Part shown: piece after piece, positions 16,947 through 27,116 of the stretch
How positions within the stretch are numbered: the first letter of the stretch is position 1
Layout: every line of letters starts with the position of its first letter
Assembly: GCA_963977425.1 (NCBI GenBank)
Contig: CAXBOO010000002.1
Span: forward strand, 186,001 to 250,000
Origin: CAXBOO01 sp963977425
Lineage (GTDB): Bacteria > Bacteroidota > Bacteroidia > Flavobacteriales_D > Luteibaculaceae
Length of the DNA stretch: 64,000 bases
Direction of reading: 5' to 3'
Position numbers and translations under genes: made by a program
The notes under the pieces: generated by a model
Seen by the model: only the letters and a program-made list of their open reading frames with translations
Told to the model about the DNA's origin: nothing
Databases searched by the model: none

Positions 16947-18356
16947 TTAATTGGTCGGTTCTGTTTTTTCACTTGCGGCAATTATTGAAGATACAGCTGC
17001 ATCTCCTGTAACATTTACTACTGTACGACACATATCCAATATTCTATCAACAGGAAAAATAATGGCAATCCAAGCAGGATTTAAACCAACCGATTCTAAT
17101 ACTATAATAAGCATAATTAACCCAGCACTTGGTACTGCTGCAGAACCTATCGATGCTAATGTTGCTGTAAGTACTATTAAGGTTTGTTGCTCTATATTCA
17201 GTTCTACCATGTGCATTTGCGCTAGAAACACAACTGCAACGGCTTGATACAAGCTTGTACCATCCATATTTACAGTGGCACCAATAGGCAAAACAAAACT
17301 GGTTATCTTTTTACTTACGCCCAAATTGTCTTGAACACATTCCATAGTTACCGGCAATGTAGCTGCAGATGAACTGGTACTGAATGCCAACATTTGCGCA
17401 GGTCCCATGGCTTTAAAAAACTGGATATACCCTACTTTCTTTACCGTCGTGATTAACAACAAAGGATAAAAAACAAAAACCATAAAGGCTAGTCCCAACA
17501 CAACAACCAACGAATACCAACCTAAGCCTTTGAAAATTTCGATTACAGCGGCCGGGTTATCGCCTGCCATTTCAGATATTTTACCTGCTAATAGTGCAAA
17601 AACAAAAAACGGTGCGCCTTTCATCATCACATCCACCATTTTCAAAAACACTTCATTCATGCCGTCAACAAAACCAACAACATGCACCTTTTTTTCATCT
17701 TCAATTTTGAGAAGTACAATTCCAAAAAAGAGAGCAAAAACGATGATTTGCAACATCAGGCCATTGTTGCTTAATGCATTGAATAAATTGCTTGGCACCA
17801 TATCTACCAACATTTGCAATGGACCAGCTTCCTTCGTCTTTTTAGCAGTTTGCAACTTGCTCTCAACTTGTTTATCTACTTCGCTTTTCGATTTAGAATT
17901 AGACTCATCAGCTAACTGTACATCACCACCAACAGGCAACAATCGAATGTCGTCTTTAATGGTTTTGCCTTCAGCATAAGCCCAACGTTCATAATCTTTT
18001 CTGTATTCTACCCTTTGTTTTTCATCAATTTGTTTTCCTGGTTGAAACACATTGACGACCAACAGCCCAACACTTACAGCCACCATAGTAGTAACTAAAT
18101 AAATACCCAGTGTTTTTGCTCCAATCCTACCTAAAGATGAAGCATCTTTTAAACCAATTATACCCTTGATTATAGAAAACAACACCAACGGCACTGCAAT
18201 CAATTTTAAGGCATTGATAAAAATTGTTCCAAATGGATTGATAAAATCAATAGTGAATTTTGAAAAACCAAAATAGCTAGACAACAGGGCAAACAGTACT
18301 CCTGCTACCAAACCTATAATGATTTTTGTATGCAAAGGCATTCCTTTTTTAGGCAT
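16947..18356 (-). CDS. Dicarboxylate/amino acid:cation symporter (DAACS family)
   Basis: 469 residues with about eight membrane segments and the two re-entrant hairpins of the GltP/DctA fold. The serine-rich hairpin motif FSTSSSAATLPVT and the NMDGT sodium/substrate motif (GATVNMDGTSLY) are intact, as is the late GSAAVPSAG hairpin. It imports dicarboxylates or acidic/neutral amino acids with Na+ or H+; the exact substrate is not readable. An extra polar loop (about 105-175, rich in Lys/Ser) lies between early membrane segments. The gene begins divergently from the patatin gene. It is ten bases before the AsmA-like gene and could lead that operon. Confidence 0.93.
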   Translation of the reverse strand: MPKKGMPLHTKIIIGLVAGVLFALLSSYFGFSKFTIDFINPFGTIFINALKLIAVPLVLFSIIKGIIGLKDASSLGRIGAKTLGIYLVTTMVAVSVGLLVVNVFQPGKQIDEKQRVEYRKDYERWAYAEGKTIKDDIRLLPVGGDVQLADESNSKSKSEVDKQVESKLQTAKKTKEAGPLQMLVDMVPSNLFNALSNNGLMLQIIVFALFFGIVLLKIEDEKKVHVVGFVDGMNEVFLKMVDVMMKGAPFFVFALLAGKISEMAGDNPAAVIEIFKGLGWYSLVVVLGLAFMVFVFYPLLLITTVKKVGYIQFFKAMGPAQMLAFSTSSSAATLPVTMECVQDNLGVSKKITSFVLPIGATVNMDGTSLYQAVAVVFLAQMHMVELNIEQQTLIVLTATLASIGSAAVPSAGLIMLIIVLESVGLNPAWIAIIFPVDRILDMCRTVVNVTGDAAVSSIIAASEKTEPTN

Positions 18357-18495
18357 GTAGAAATTTTTAATCCAAGCAAATATACCAATGTATCTAAGAG
18401 ATTTACAAGTGGTCTAAAACTTCAAAAAAACCGCCCGAACACTCTTTTTCATCAAGAAAAATGAGCATATTTGATAACAGTCTCAATCAGCATTA

Positions 18496-20712
18496 GTGAA
18501 AAACAAACGCATCAGTTTTAGAGAACGGTTCAATAGGATCTTTTTCTTCTTTCCATTTCAACTTTTGCTGTTGCATGTCAAAAAAAACCATTTAGTACTT
18601 TTCACTTGGGCTGTTTTATTCGGAATAGTTAGCGGCATCAGCTTCAAGAAATACGGTGTACCCTATCTTCTGTGGTATCCGGAATACTTAGGTGCTTCTG
18701 GCCCTAGTTCTTTTGCTATTCTTGGATTTGCTTTTGGCGGATTCATAATGGCATTCAACCTGTATAGCTATATCATGCATGGGTTTAGGTTTACTTTCAT
18801 TACCTCTGTTTCCCGGCCATTTTTGAAATTTTCCTTGAATAATGTTATAGTTCCGCTCATTTTCATTTTATATTATTTCTTTCATTCTTATCATTACCAA
18901 GTCCACTCAGAACTTCTAGAACCACTTGATGCTTGGTTGAATTTAGGGTCATTTATAGGTGGTGCTGTCACGTTTATTGCATTCGCCTTTTTCTACTTTT
19001 TCAAAACCAATCTCGATATTTTTAAATTTTTCAAACGCAACACCAATGTCGAAGAGTTAGCCAAACAAACTCAAAAAAGACGAGATAACTTAATGCACAA
19101 TCGCCGTTTATGGCGTGTTGAAACGTACATGGTACATCCGTTCAAAATTGCATTAGCAAGAAAAAACTACCACTACAGTGAGGACGTTTCGTTGAGAATA
19201 TTGCAACAAAACCACATCAACGCTTCGGTGTTTGAAATGCTGACCATTTTAAGCTTTATAACTCTTGGCACGCTAACCGAATTCGAAGTTTTTGTACTTC
19301 CTGCAGGCGCTAACATATTGCTCTTAGCCACGATGTTTCTAATGATGCTATCAGCATTATTTTCTTGGTTCAAAGGTTGGACCTTCACCATCATACTAGC
19401 ATCATTGGTTGTTTTCAACTTATTCGTATACCAAAAAAACTTCCTCAGCGCCGAAACTAGAGCTTACGGATTAGATTACAGCACCAAAGTAGATTTAGAA
19501 GCTTATCACGAAAACCGTTTACCAAAACCATCTCAGATTGCAGAAGACAGAGAGAATACGCTCCATATCCTCCAAAAGCGAGTGCAAGCCATTACAGAAA
19601 AAACAGGTAAAAAACCAAAGCTATTTTTCATTAACAGTAGTGGTGGCGGTATAAGAAGTGCCCTTTGGACGTTTCGATGTTTGAGTTATTTAGACAGCGT
19701 AAGTAATGGTGATTTTTTCAAACACACGCAACTAATAACAGGCGCGTCTGGCGGGATGCTTGGCGTTAATTTATACAAAGAACTACTCTTAGATAGTGTT
19801 CCGTTTTCTTCGTCTATAAACTACCAAGGACTTGGAAAAGATTTACTTAACCCTCTATCGGTTAGTTTAGTAACCAACGATCTATTTGTACGCTACAAGA
19901 AATTTGAGGACAACGGTTTCAGATACACAAAAGATAGAGGATTTTATTGGGAGAAGTATCTAAGGCTTAACACCAACAATCATTTCAACTTAAGACTCGG
20001 CGATTTCGCAGCACCAGAAGCTAATGCCCATTTGCCCATGACCATTTTATCGCCTGTATTGGTAAACGATGGGCGTAAATTATTGATCAGTGCTACGGGT
20101 GTAACTTACATGTCTATTAAAGTAAAAGGCAAAGGCTACCCTATTTTTGAAAACTACGATTTCAAAGATGTATTCAAGCACAACCAACCCGATAGTCTGC
20201 GTATTTCGTCTGCATTAAGAATGAACGCCACTTTCCCGTACATACTCCCCAACACTGTACTGCCTACAGAAAACGCCACTTTTGCAATGGATGCAGGTTT
20301 AAGAGATAATTATGGATTCACATTAACTACCGATTATATCTGGGCTTTCAGAGATTGGTTAAAACGCAATACAGATGGTGTTGTAATTGTACAATTGCGT
20401 GATTTAGAAAAAAGAGCCACTCAATTGAAAGATCTCGACAAAAGCTTTTTAGCAAAAATGAGTAGCCCTATCAACAGTTTGTATGGCAACTTATTCAATG
20501 TTCACAATTACTCGGAAGACCAATTGTTCAAAATTCTGAGTGAAGCGGTAGATTTCCCACTTGATTTTTATCAATTAGAATTGTTCCAATCCGAAGAAAA
20601 TAAAGTCTCTTTGTCTTTTCATTTATCATCCGTAGAAAAGAAGTTTATTTACGAAGGCATTTCTGACCCCAGAAATCAAACAAGAATCGACAGTATTTTA
20701 AGCAAATTATAA
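18496..20712 (+). CDS. Membrane-anchored patatin-like phospholipase
   Basis: 738 residues starting with GTG. The first ~315 residues hold about six to seven membrane segments in two groups, separated by a basic cytoplasmic loop around 180-245. The patatin domain (about 374-735) has an oxyanion stretch SSGGGIRSAL, nucleophile S418 in GASGG, and catalytic D599 in MDAGLRD (DG/DA-type dyad). The catalytic residues are complete, so it is probably an active lipid acyl hydrolase at the inner membrane. The next gene overlaps its stop by one base (TAATG). Substrate and cellular role unknown. Confidence 0.87.
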   Translation: MKNKRISFRERFNRIFFFFPFQLLLLHVKKNHLVLFTWAVLFGIVSGISFKKYGVPYLLWYPEYLGASGPSSFAILGFAFGGFIMAFNLYSYIMHGFRFTFITSVSRPFLKFSLNNVIVPLIFILYYFFHSYHYQVHSELLEPLDAWLNLGSFIGGAVTFIAFAFFYFFKTNLDIFKFFKRNTNVEELAKQTQKRRDNLMHNRRLWRVETYMVHPFKIALARKNYHYSEDVSLRILQQNHINASVFEMLTILSFITLGTLTEFEVFVLPAGANILLLATMFLMMLSALFSWFKGWTFTIILASLVVFNLFVYQKNFLSAETRAYGLDYSTKVDLEAYHENRLPKPSQIAEDRENTLHILQKRVQAITEKTGKKPKLFFINSSGGGIRSALWTFRCLSYLDSVSNGDFFKHTQLITGASGGMLGVNLYKELLLDSVPFSSSINYQGLGKDLLNPLSVSLVTNDLFVRYKKFEDNGFRYTKDRGFYWEKYLRLNTNNHFNLRLGDFAAPEANAHLPMTILSPVLVNDGRKLLISATGVTYMSIKVKGKGYPIFENYDFKDVFKHNQPDSLRISSALRMNATFPYILPNTVLPTENATFAMDAGLRDNYGFTLTTDYIWAFRDWLKRNTDGVVIVQLRDLEKRATQLKDLDKSFLAKMSSPINSLYGNLFNVHNYSEDQLFKILSEAVDFPLDFYQLELFQSEENKVSLSFHLSSVEKKFIYEGISDPRNQTRIDSILSKL

Positions 20713-21221
20713 TGGCAGCAACAGCAATTTTCAGGAAATTACATACACTAGCCAAATCGCAGATTAGTACAGCCGATTTGCTTATTCAGAACAAACCCAT
20801 TGAACAAACGAACACTTCCTGGACCCCACACCAAATACTGCAACATATTGCCAATTCTCAGGCCGGCACATTAAAGGTTATGGCTTGGAAAAAAGATAAA
20901 GGCGACTATAAAGACATCCCACTATCGCACAAATTCAATTTCTTCATGTTGCGTTTGTTTTTTCGATTCAATCTAAAAACCAAAGCACCCAACGTACTTC
21001 CCGAACCAACTGAAGAAACTAGTCTTGAAGTACTTAAGGAAATGCTGGCTGAACAGCACAAAGAATTTGAAATTGCAATTGGCGAATTAAGTAAAGAACA
21101 CATAAAAAAAGCTGTATTTCGTCATCCATTTACAGGTTTAATGGATGCATCAATGACCGTTCAGTTCTTACGTTTGCACTGGGAACATCACAGAAAACAA
21201 ATAATAAACCGAATGCAATAA
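20712..21221 (+). CDS. DinB-like four-helix protein
   Basis: 169 residues, all-helical. Histidine positions typical of the DinB/YfiT metal site are visible: WTPHQILQHI near 35-45 and LRLHWEHHRKQI near the C-terminus. Members include thiol-S-transferases such as BstA and MshB-related enzymes, but most have no known substrate. Translationally coupled to the patatin gene (TAATG) and three bases before the SUI1 gene. Confidence 0.8.
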   Translation: MAATAIFRKLHTLAKSQISTADLLIQNKPIEQTNTSWTPHQILQHIANSQAGTLKVMAWKKDKGDYKDIPLSHKFNFFMLRLFFRFNLKTKAPNVLPEPTEETSLEVLKEMLAEQHKEFEIAIGELSKEHIKKAVFRHPFTGLMDASMTVQFLRLHWEHHRKQIINRMQ

Positions 21222-21224
21222 GCC

Positions 21225-21563
21225 ATGGCCAAAAGCAAACGAAAAAATATAGTATACAGTACCAATCCAGATTATCAATTTCAAGACGGTAATCTAGACG
21301 ATGTAGAAACGCTAGAACCCAATCAGCAAAACCTAAAAGTTTGGATTGACAGCAAGCAAAGAGGAGGCAAAACAGCTACAATTGTTAGAGGTTTTATCGG
21401 TACAGCCTCAGATTTAAAAACACTTGCTACAGCACTTAAAAATGTGTGTGCCGTAGGAGGATCTGTTAAAGACAACGAAATAATTATTCAAGGCGACCAA
21501 AGAGAAAAAGTATTAAAAAAGCTACTTTCTGATGGTTACAAAGCAAAAAAAGCGGGAGCATAA
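21225..21563 (+). CDS. SUI1/eIF1-like translation factor (YciH family)
   Basis: 112 residues. The C-terminal SUI1 domain shows KTATIVRGFIG, LKTLATALKNVCAVGGSVKD and EIIIQGDQREKV. The bacterial YciH group resembles eIF1 and influences start-site selection on the 30S subunit in vitro. N-terminal ~30 residues are variable. It sits between a DinB-like gene (3 bases) and a THUMP methyltransferase (0 bases), in a probable operon with a translation-related theme. Confidence 0.93.
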   Translation: MAKSKRKNIVYSTNPDYQFQDGNLDDVETLEPNQQNLKVWIDSKQRGGKTATIVRGFIGTASDLKTLATALKNVCAVGGSVKDNEIIIQGDQREKVLKKLLSDGYKAKKAGA

Positions 21564-22733
21564 ATGAAGCAATTTAATATACTGTGTAAATGTTTTATGG
21601 GGTTTGAAGAAACTCTAAAAGCAGAAATGGAAAAACTTGGCGTAAGGAAATGCGAAATACTGCGCCGTGCAGTAAAAGGCCATTGCAGTGCCGAGCAACT
21701 TATCGCTATCAACTACCAATTGCGAACAGCTTTATCCGTACAAGTACTCATCAAAGAATTTTCTATTTCTAGCACCGAAGATTTTTACACCAAGGCGTTC
21801 AACATTCCTTGGGAAGAATACTTCCACGAAAACAAGAGCTTCAAGATAGACAATACAGTTTTCTCTACATTTTTCAACAATAGCGGTTTTGCTTCTTTGA
21901 AACTGAAAGATGCCGTTGTTGATAGATTCAAAAAAACAAAAGGTTTTAGACCCAATGTAAATTTACTGAAACCAGATGTTTTCATCCATCTTACCATTCA
22001 AGAAAATAGAGTCATCATTGGTTTCAACACCAGCGGAGACCCATTATTCAAAAGAGGCTACCGTCAAAAAAGCTCTGAAGCACCTATCAATGAAACTTTA
22101 GCAGCTTCATTATTAATGACCAGCTCATGGGATCAAAAATCGAGCATAAGCAATCCTATGTGCGGAAGTGGTACCATAGGCATTGAAGCGGCATTGATTG
22201 CTCTAAACAAAGCGCCAAATATCAACCGTAGATCGTTTGGATACGAAAACCTTGATTTCCTTGAAATAAAGCCAGAACAGATTGAAGCTGTAAAAAATAA
22301 GATTCTTTCAGAAGAAATTGAAAATGAAGACTTCGTAGTTTTTTGCCACGACATCGATTCTGAAATGATTTACGCTACACAATTGAACGCTTCCAACGCT
22401 GGTGTTTTATCGAGTTTTAGAGCTAAAAAGGCAGACTTTTTCAATGAGAAAGTTAAAAACAAAGCCAAATTCATTTTCATTAACCCTCCATACGATGAAA
22501 GAATGGAAATAGATGAACCTGAAGAGTTCTATGAAGACATGGGTAGCCGATTAAAGCAAGGATACGGAGGAACGAAAACCTACATCATCACAACATTTGA
22601 AGACGTATACAAATGCATTGGCCTTCGTGCACAAGAAAAACTTCAAACCACCAACGGAGCTTTAAAAGCATTCTATTTCGGACTAGAAATATTCGACGGG
22701 AATATGAAGGAATACAAAACCAATAATGCATAA
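21564..22733 (+). CDS. THUMP-domain rRNA guanine-N2 methyltransferase (RlmL-N/YpsC-like)
   Basis: 389 residues. The N-terminal THUMP domain begins CKCFMGFEETLKAEMEKLG. The Rossmann methyltransferase domain has motif I NPMCGSGTIGIEAALI and the catalytic NPPYDERM, as in enzymes that make m2G. Length matches the N-terminal half of E. coli RlmL, which methylates 23S rRNA G2445. Target assignment is by family only. It directly abuts the SUI1 gene. Confidence 0.92.
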   Translation: MKQFNILCKCFMGFEETLKAEMEKLGVRKCEILRRAVKGHCSAEQLIAINYQLRTALSVQVLIKEFSISSTEDFYTKAFNIPWEEYFHENKSFKIDNTVFSTFFNNSGFASLKLKDAVVDRFKKTKGFRPNVNLLKPDVFIHLTIQENRVIIGFNTSGDPLFKRGYRQKSSEAPINETLAASLLMTSSWDQKSSISNPMCGSGTIGIEAALIALNKAPNINRRSFGYENLDFLEIKPEQIEAVKNKILSEEIENEDFVVFCHDIDSEMIYATQLNASNAGVLSSFRAKKADFFNEKVKNKAKFIFINPPYDERMEIDEPEEFYEDMGSRLKQGYGGTKTYIITTFEDVYKCIGLRAQEKLQTTNGALKAFYFGLEIFDGNMKEYKTNNA

Positions 22734-22795
22734 CATTAGGCATGCATAACAAATAGAGTAAACTATATTCAGCTTTCTCAGTATTTATAAAATAG

Positions 22796-22803
22796 TAGTT
22801 TTG
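22796..22803 (+). promoter_or_regulatory. -7 promoter element for the TonB-dependent receptor gene
   Basis: TAGTTTTG is an exact TAnnTTTG match 43 bases before the start codon. The -33 region is T-rich without a clear TTG. Confidence 0.5.
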
Positions 22804-22846
22804 AGAGATTCTGTATACGTTTCAACACAAAATATTCACTTAGAGA

Positions 22847-25672
22847 ATGAGTTTATTTAAAAAATATTTTTCACTAACTATCTGTGTACTAATGGGCTCT
22901 TATGCTATGGCACAGTTCAAAGTATCTGGCGTAGTTAAAGACAAAACAACAAGAGAACCCCTTATTGGTGCGGCCGTTGTTGTAAAAGGCAAAACTACCG
23001 GAGCTACAACCGATATCGACGGAAAATTTAGTTTTACCATACCTGGAACACCACCTGCCATAGTGGTAGCTTCATTTTTAGGCTATAGTTCACAGGAATT
23101 TACTATTACATCTGCAAATCAAGAATTGAACATCCGTTTAGGTGCCGATGAAGTTTTGATGAAAGAAGTCAAAATTGTGGGTAGCCGTGTATCGGACAAA
23201 ATTAAAGAAAGCCCCGTTACAATTGAGCGTTTAGGAATACAAGAAATAAAGCAAACCCCAGCAATAGGCTTTTACGAAGGCCTAGGTAACTTAAAAGGTG
23301 TCGATATGACTTCGGCTTCTCTTGGTTTTAAAGTCATCAATACAAGGGGTTTCAATTCTACTTCTCCTGTAAGAACACTTCAATTGATTGATGGTATGGA
23401 CAATCAAGCTCCAGGTTTGAATTTTTCTCTTGGTAACTTTGTTGGAGCTTCAGAATTGGATATTGAAAAAGTAGATATCGTTGTTGGTGCAAATTCAGCA
23501 ACCTATGGTCCAAATGCCTTCAATGGTGTTATTTCTATGACTACAAAAGATCCTTTCAAATATCAAGGTCTTAGTATTCTTGCCAAAGGAGCTTCAAGAA
23601 ACTTAGTTGAAACCGGATTGCGTTTTGCCAATGTTGCTGATTCTTTAGACATCGATCGTTACAAAGACGGTTTTTACAAGAACTTCGCCAAATTCAACAA
23701 CCGTTATTTAGCAGGACGGTTCGCTTATAAATTGAATGCTTACTATTTAAATGCAGACGATTGGGAAGCTCGTAATTACGCTGCTACTCTAGAATCTGAA
23801 AACCAAACGCCCAACGATGCTGCTGGTTACGATGCCGTAAACATCTATGGAGAATCTAGATATGGTAGCAACACAGCTGCTTTTGATCCAACAATACTTA
23901 CTGGTACAGAAGGCGTAACATATGTGTACCGTACAGGATACAAGGAAGAAGATTTAACCAACTACAACACCAATTCTTTGAAACTTCAAGGTGGTTTGTA
24001 CTACAAAATACCAAAACTGGGTACGCTTAGTTTCACCAACAATTACGGAACAGGTACTACAGTTTATCAAGGCGACAACCGTTATTCAATTAAGAACATT
24101 GAATTCAACCAAATGAAGGCCGAACTGTCAGGTAAAAACTACTTCATTAGAGCTTACGAAACCACAGAAGATGCTGGAGATTCGTACGATTTAGTATTTA
24201 CTGCTACGAAACTTCTCGAACGTCAAAAACCTGATGGTAACTGGTATAGTGATTTTGTTCGTGGTTACAGAACAGCCTATAGAGACAGTGGTTTTACACC
24301 TGAGCAGAGTTTAAAATACGCTCGTCAGTTTGCCGATAGTCCAGGAACACAAAGCAACATTTACGGAGCATATCTACAACCTGGCACACCTGAATTTGAA
24401 GAAGCTTTAAAAGAAATAACCAGTGGTGCCAGTTTCGAAAATGGCGGAACACGTTTCCAAGATGAATCAAGCTTGAGACATATAGAAGCTCAATACCGAT
24501 TTACACCAAACAAGTTAAAGTCTTGGTTGCCAGAAAAAGCGAAAATTGGAGCCAACTACAGACGATTTGATCCAAACTCTAACGGTACCATATTTAGCGA
24601 CACACTGAATGTAGCGGGCGATATTTCAAAAGGATTTGCTGAAATTAAAACCTACGAATACGGTGGGTACGTTAACTTCGAAAAAGATATAAAGTCTGAA
24701 TACTTAAAATTCATTGGTAGTTTACGTTACGACGATCACCAAAACTTCGATCCATTCTTCACTCCTTCAGGTTCATTGCTTTGGAGCACATCTGAAACCG
24801 ATAGAGTACGTTTAACCTATACACAAGCAAGCAGATTCCCAACCTTACAAGATCAATATTTATTGTACGATATAGGGATTGCTAAACTAAAGGGTAACAT
24901 TGATGGTACACGCCTAATTTTACCTGACAACTATTTTGGTGTTGATGGTTATTTAGGAACCCTACAAGTTGAAGGCAATGATTTGAAAATTCAGCCAGTA
25001 AAGCCTGAAAAAGTAAGAACGGCTGAGATAGGATACAAAGGAGTTATCTTAAAAGATGTGTTTGTTGATGCTTCTTACTACTACTCTGAATACACCGACT
25101 TTTTGGGATACATCATTGGTTTTGTTGTAGACTCATTAGGAGTTGATAACAATGGCAACACAAAATACAAAGTAGAAGGAAGACCAACAAGGGTTGCTGC
25201 AAATGCTGAATCTAAAGTATTCACTCAAGGTTTCAGTTTAGGACTTAACTACTATATAAAAGACAAATGGAATGTTTCAGGTAACTACACTTACTCTGAA
25301 TTGGTAAAATCTGACCCTAACGATCCATTGATTCCTTTCTTCAACACGCCAAAGCACAAATACAACTTAGGTTTTGGGTTGAAAGATTATAGAAATTTTG
25401 GTTTCAACATCAATTATAAATGGGTTGACTCATTTGAATATTTTGGTAGCCCACAATTCTCAGGTCCAGTAGATTCTTATGGTTTGCTTGATTTACAAGT
25501 AAATTACACCTTCAAGGAGTACAATACCCGTTTAAAAGCAGGATCGTCAAATATTTTAGACAATCAACATTACGAAGCCTACGGAGCGCCTTTGATTGGA
25601 AGATTAGTATATTTAAGTTTGAATTACGACTTTAACAACGTAAAAGCAGCACTTAAAAACAATAAATTCTAA
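22847..25672 (+). CDS. TonB-dependent receptor with carboxypeptidase-regulatory-like domain
   Basis: 941 residues. Signal peptide to about 22 (GSYAMAQF), CarboxypepD_reg-like domain (24-108: VSGVVKDKTTREPLIGAAVVVKG), plug domain (about 115-230) and a 22-strand barrel ending in aromatic residue F. It imports a ligand across the outer membrane using TonB energy. No SusD-like partner is nearby; the next gene, ten bases on, encodes a T9SS-exported esterase-like protein that may capture the same ligand. Ligand unknown. Confidence 0.93.
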   Translation: MSLFKKYFSLTICVLMGSYAMAQFKVSGVVKDKTTREPLIGAAVVVKGKTTGATTDIDGKFSFTIPGTPPAIVVASFLGYSSQEFTITSANQELNIRLGADEVLMKEVKIVGSRVSDKIKESPVTIERLGIQEIKQTPAIGFYEGLGNLKGVDMTSASLGFKVINTRGFNSTSPVRTLQLIDGMDNQAPGLNFSLGNFVGASELDIEKVDIVVGANSATYGPNAFNGVISMTTKDPFKYQGLSILAKGASRNLVETGLRFANVADSLDIDRYKDGFYKNFAKFNNRYLAGRFAYKLNAYYLNADDWEARNYAATLESENQTPNDAAGYDAVNIYGESRYGSNTAAFDPTILTGTEGVTYVYRTGYKEEDLTNYNTNSLKLQGGLYYKIPKLGTLSFTNNYGTGTTVYQGDNRYSIKNIEFNQMKAELSGKNYFIRAYETTEDAGDSYDLVFTATKLLERQKPDGNWYSDFVRGYRTAYRDSGFTPEQSLKYARQFADSPGTQSNIYGAYLQPGTPEFEEALKEITSGASFENGGTRFQDESSLRHIEAQYRFTPNKLKSWLPEKAKIGANYRRFDPNSNGTIFSDTLNVAGDISKGFAEIKTYEYGGYVNFEKDIKSEYLKFIGSLRYDDHQNFDPFFTPSGSLLWSTSETDRVRLTYTQASRFPTLQDQYLLYDIGIAKLKGNIDGTRLILPDNYFGVDGYLGTLQVEGNDLKIQPVKPEKVRTAEIGYKGVILKDVFVDASYYYSEYTDFLGYIIGFVVDSLGVDNNGNTKYKVEGRPTRVAANAESKVFTQGFSLGLNYYIKDKWNVSGNYTYSELVKSDPNDPLIPFFNTPKHKYNLGFGLKDYRNFGFNINYKWVDSFEYFGSPQFSGPVDSYGLLDLQVNYTFKEYNTRLKAGSSNILDNQHYEAYGAPLIGRLVYLSLNYDFNNVKAALKNNKF

Positions 25673-25682
25673 AACAACAATT

Positions 25683-27089
25683 ATGAAAAAAATTTACACA
25701 TTAGGTTTAAGTTTACTTGCTTCAGCAGCGCTGATGGCTCAGGAGTATTATACTACCGAGGTCTTCACTGAAGTAACAGAAACTGAAGGAATTGTCTATG
25801 GTACAGGCGTTCTTGCAAGTGGTGGCACAGCCAACCTTGAATTGGATATCTACATGCCAAATGGTGATAATAGAACCGATAGACCACTTATTATTACAGC
25901 ACACCAAGGAAGTTTCATTCCTGAGTACGGTGATAAAAACGATCAATATTTAGTTGATTATGCTACCGCTATGGCCAAGCGTGGATTTGTAGTAGCTACT
26001 ATGAACTACCGTGAAGGTTGGGGATTTAGCCCCTTGAATACTGCTGAACAAAACGCAAGAGAAATACTTCCTGCAGCTTGGAGAGCCATTCAAGATTTTA
26101 AAACAGCTGTTCGTTTTTTCAAAAAATCAATTGCTGAAGGTGGAAACATTTACGGTATATCGGCTGAAAGAATAATCGGTAGTGGTTTTGGAGCTGGTGC
26201 TTACCTTCCTATCAATTCTCAAATAATCGATTTATCTGAAGAATTGACTATTCCTGAATTACAACAAAAAAACTGTTTCTTAGGAAGTTGTTCGCCTAAC
26301 GGAACTCCTTACATCGATAGTACAGATGCTTCGCTTTTAGGTATTTACAATACAGATGGTGGACATGCAGGTTATTCTCACCGTTTAGGATTGGTTGTAA
26401 ACAATTCAGGTGCTATACCAACAATCAAATTAATGGACCAAGGTATCAACCCTTTGGTAATTTCTACTCATGCTGAAAATGACCAAGCAACTCCTTACAA
26501 AACAGATATCGTATTTGCTGCAGGCGTTTTCCCAATCATCGAAGTTGCAGGTTCTTACTCTATTCATGAAAAATTAAGAGACTTAGGTGAGAATCAATTT
26601 TGGTTGGACGAAGCTAGAGATGGTTACACACAACCTAGAGTTGATGGAGACACTCCTGAAGACAATCAATACAAACAAGGTTTGTTGACCTTCGCTGATC
26701 AAAGTTACATGTGGTCAGTAAACGGAGAAGATACTTACTCTCCTGAGTACCAAGAAGCTTATACAGAGTACATGGATTCAGTTGTAGTATTCAACGCATT
26801 CAGAATTGAAAAATGGTTGAGAACGTACACTTCTATTACTGAAAAAACAGTTTCAGTTAACGATTTTAACATCTACCCTAACCCTGCTTCTGATGTTTTG
26901 AACTTACGTTCATTCAACACATTAGCGAACTCAATAGAACTTAGAGACATCGCAGGTAAATTGGTGTTCTCTGAAACAGTTAATCAAAAAGATCAAAGTT
27001 TCGATATCGCTAATTTAAAACCAGGAATTTACTTAGTGAAAATTGAAACCAATCAAAAAACATTAACTCAGAAATTTGTTAAACGATAA
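25683..27089 (+). CDS. T9SS-exported alpha/beta-hydrolase paralogue lacking the nucleophile serine
   Basis: 468 residues. Signal peptide (SLLASAALMAQ), BD-FAE-like hydrolase domain, and a type A T9SS sorting domain at the end (FNIYPNPASDVL, NLKPGIYLVKIE). It aligns well with the esterase at 9946-11175 (TAVRFFKKS against AAVRYMRKS), but where that protein has GVSAGG this one has GFGAGA: G170 replaces the catalytic serine. The acid position is kept (ENDQATPY), while the late histidine is not evident. It is therefore probably a non-catalytic surface binding protein. It is co-transcribed with the TonB-dependent receptor (10-base gap) and followed by a strong terminator. Confidence 0.85.
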   Translation: MKKIYTLGLSLLASAALMAQEYYTTEVFTEVTETEGIVYGTGVLASGGTANLELDIYMPNGDNRTDRPLIITAHQGSFIPEYGDKNDQYLVDYATAMAKRGFVVATMNYREGWGFSPLNTAEQNAREILPAAWRAIQDFKTAVRFFKKSIAEGGNIYGISAERIIGSGFGAGAYLPINSQIIDLSEELTIPELQQKNCFLGSCSPNGTPYIDSTDASLLGIYNTDGGHAGYSHRLGLVVNNSGAIPTIKLMDQGINPLVISTHAENDQATPYKTDIVFAAGVFPIIEVAGSYSIHEKLRDLGENQFWLDEARDGYTQPRVDGDTPEDNQYKQGLLTFADQSYMWSVNGEDTYSPEYQEAYTEYMDSVVVFNAFRIEKWLRTYTSITEKTVSVNDFNIYPNPASDVLNLRSFNTLANSIELRDIAGKLVFSETVNQKDQSFDIANLKPGIYLVKIETNQKTLTQKFVKR

Positions 27090-27116
27090 CATTTCACACT
27101 TTATCCATACATTATT

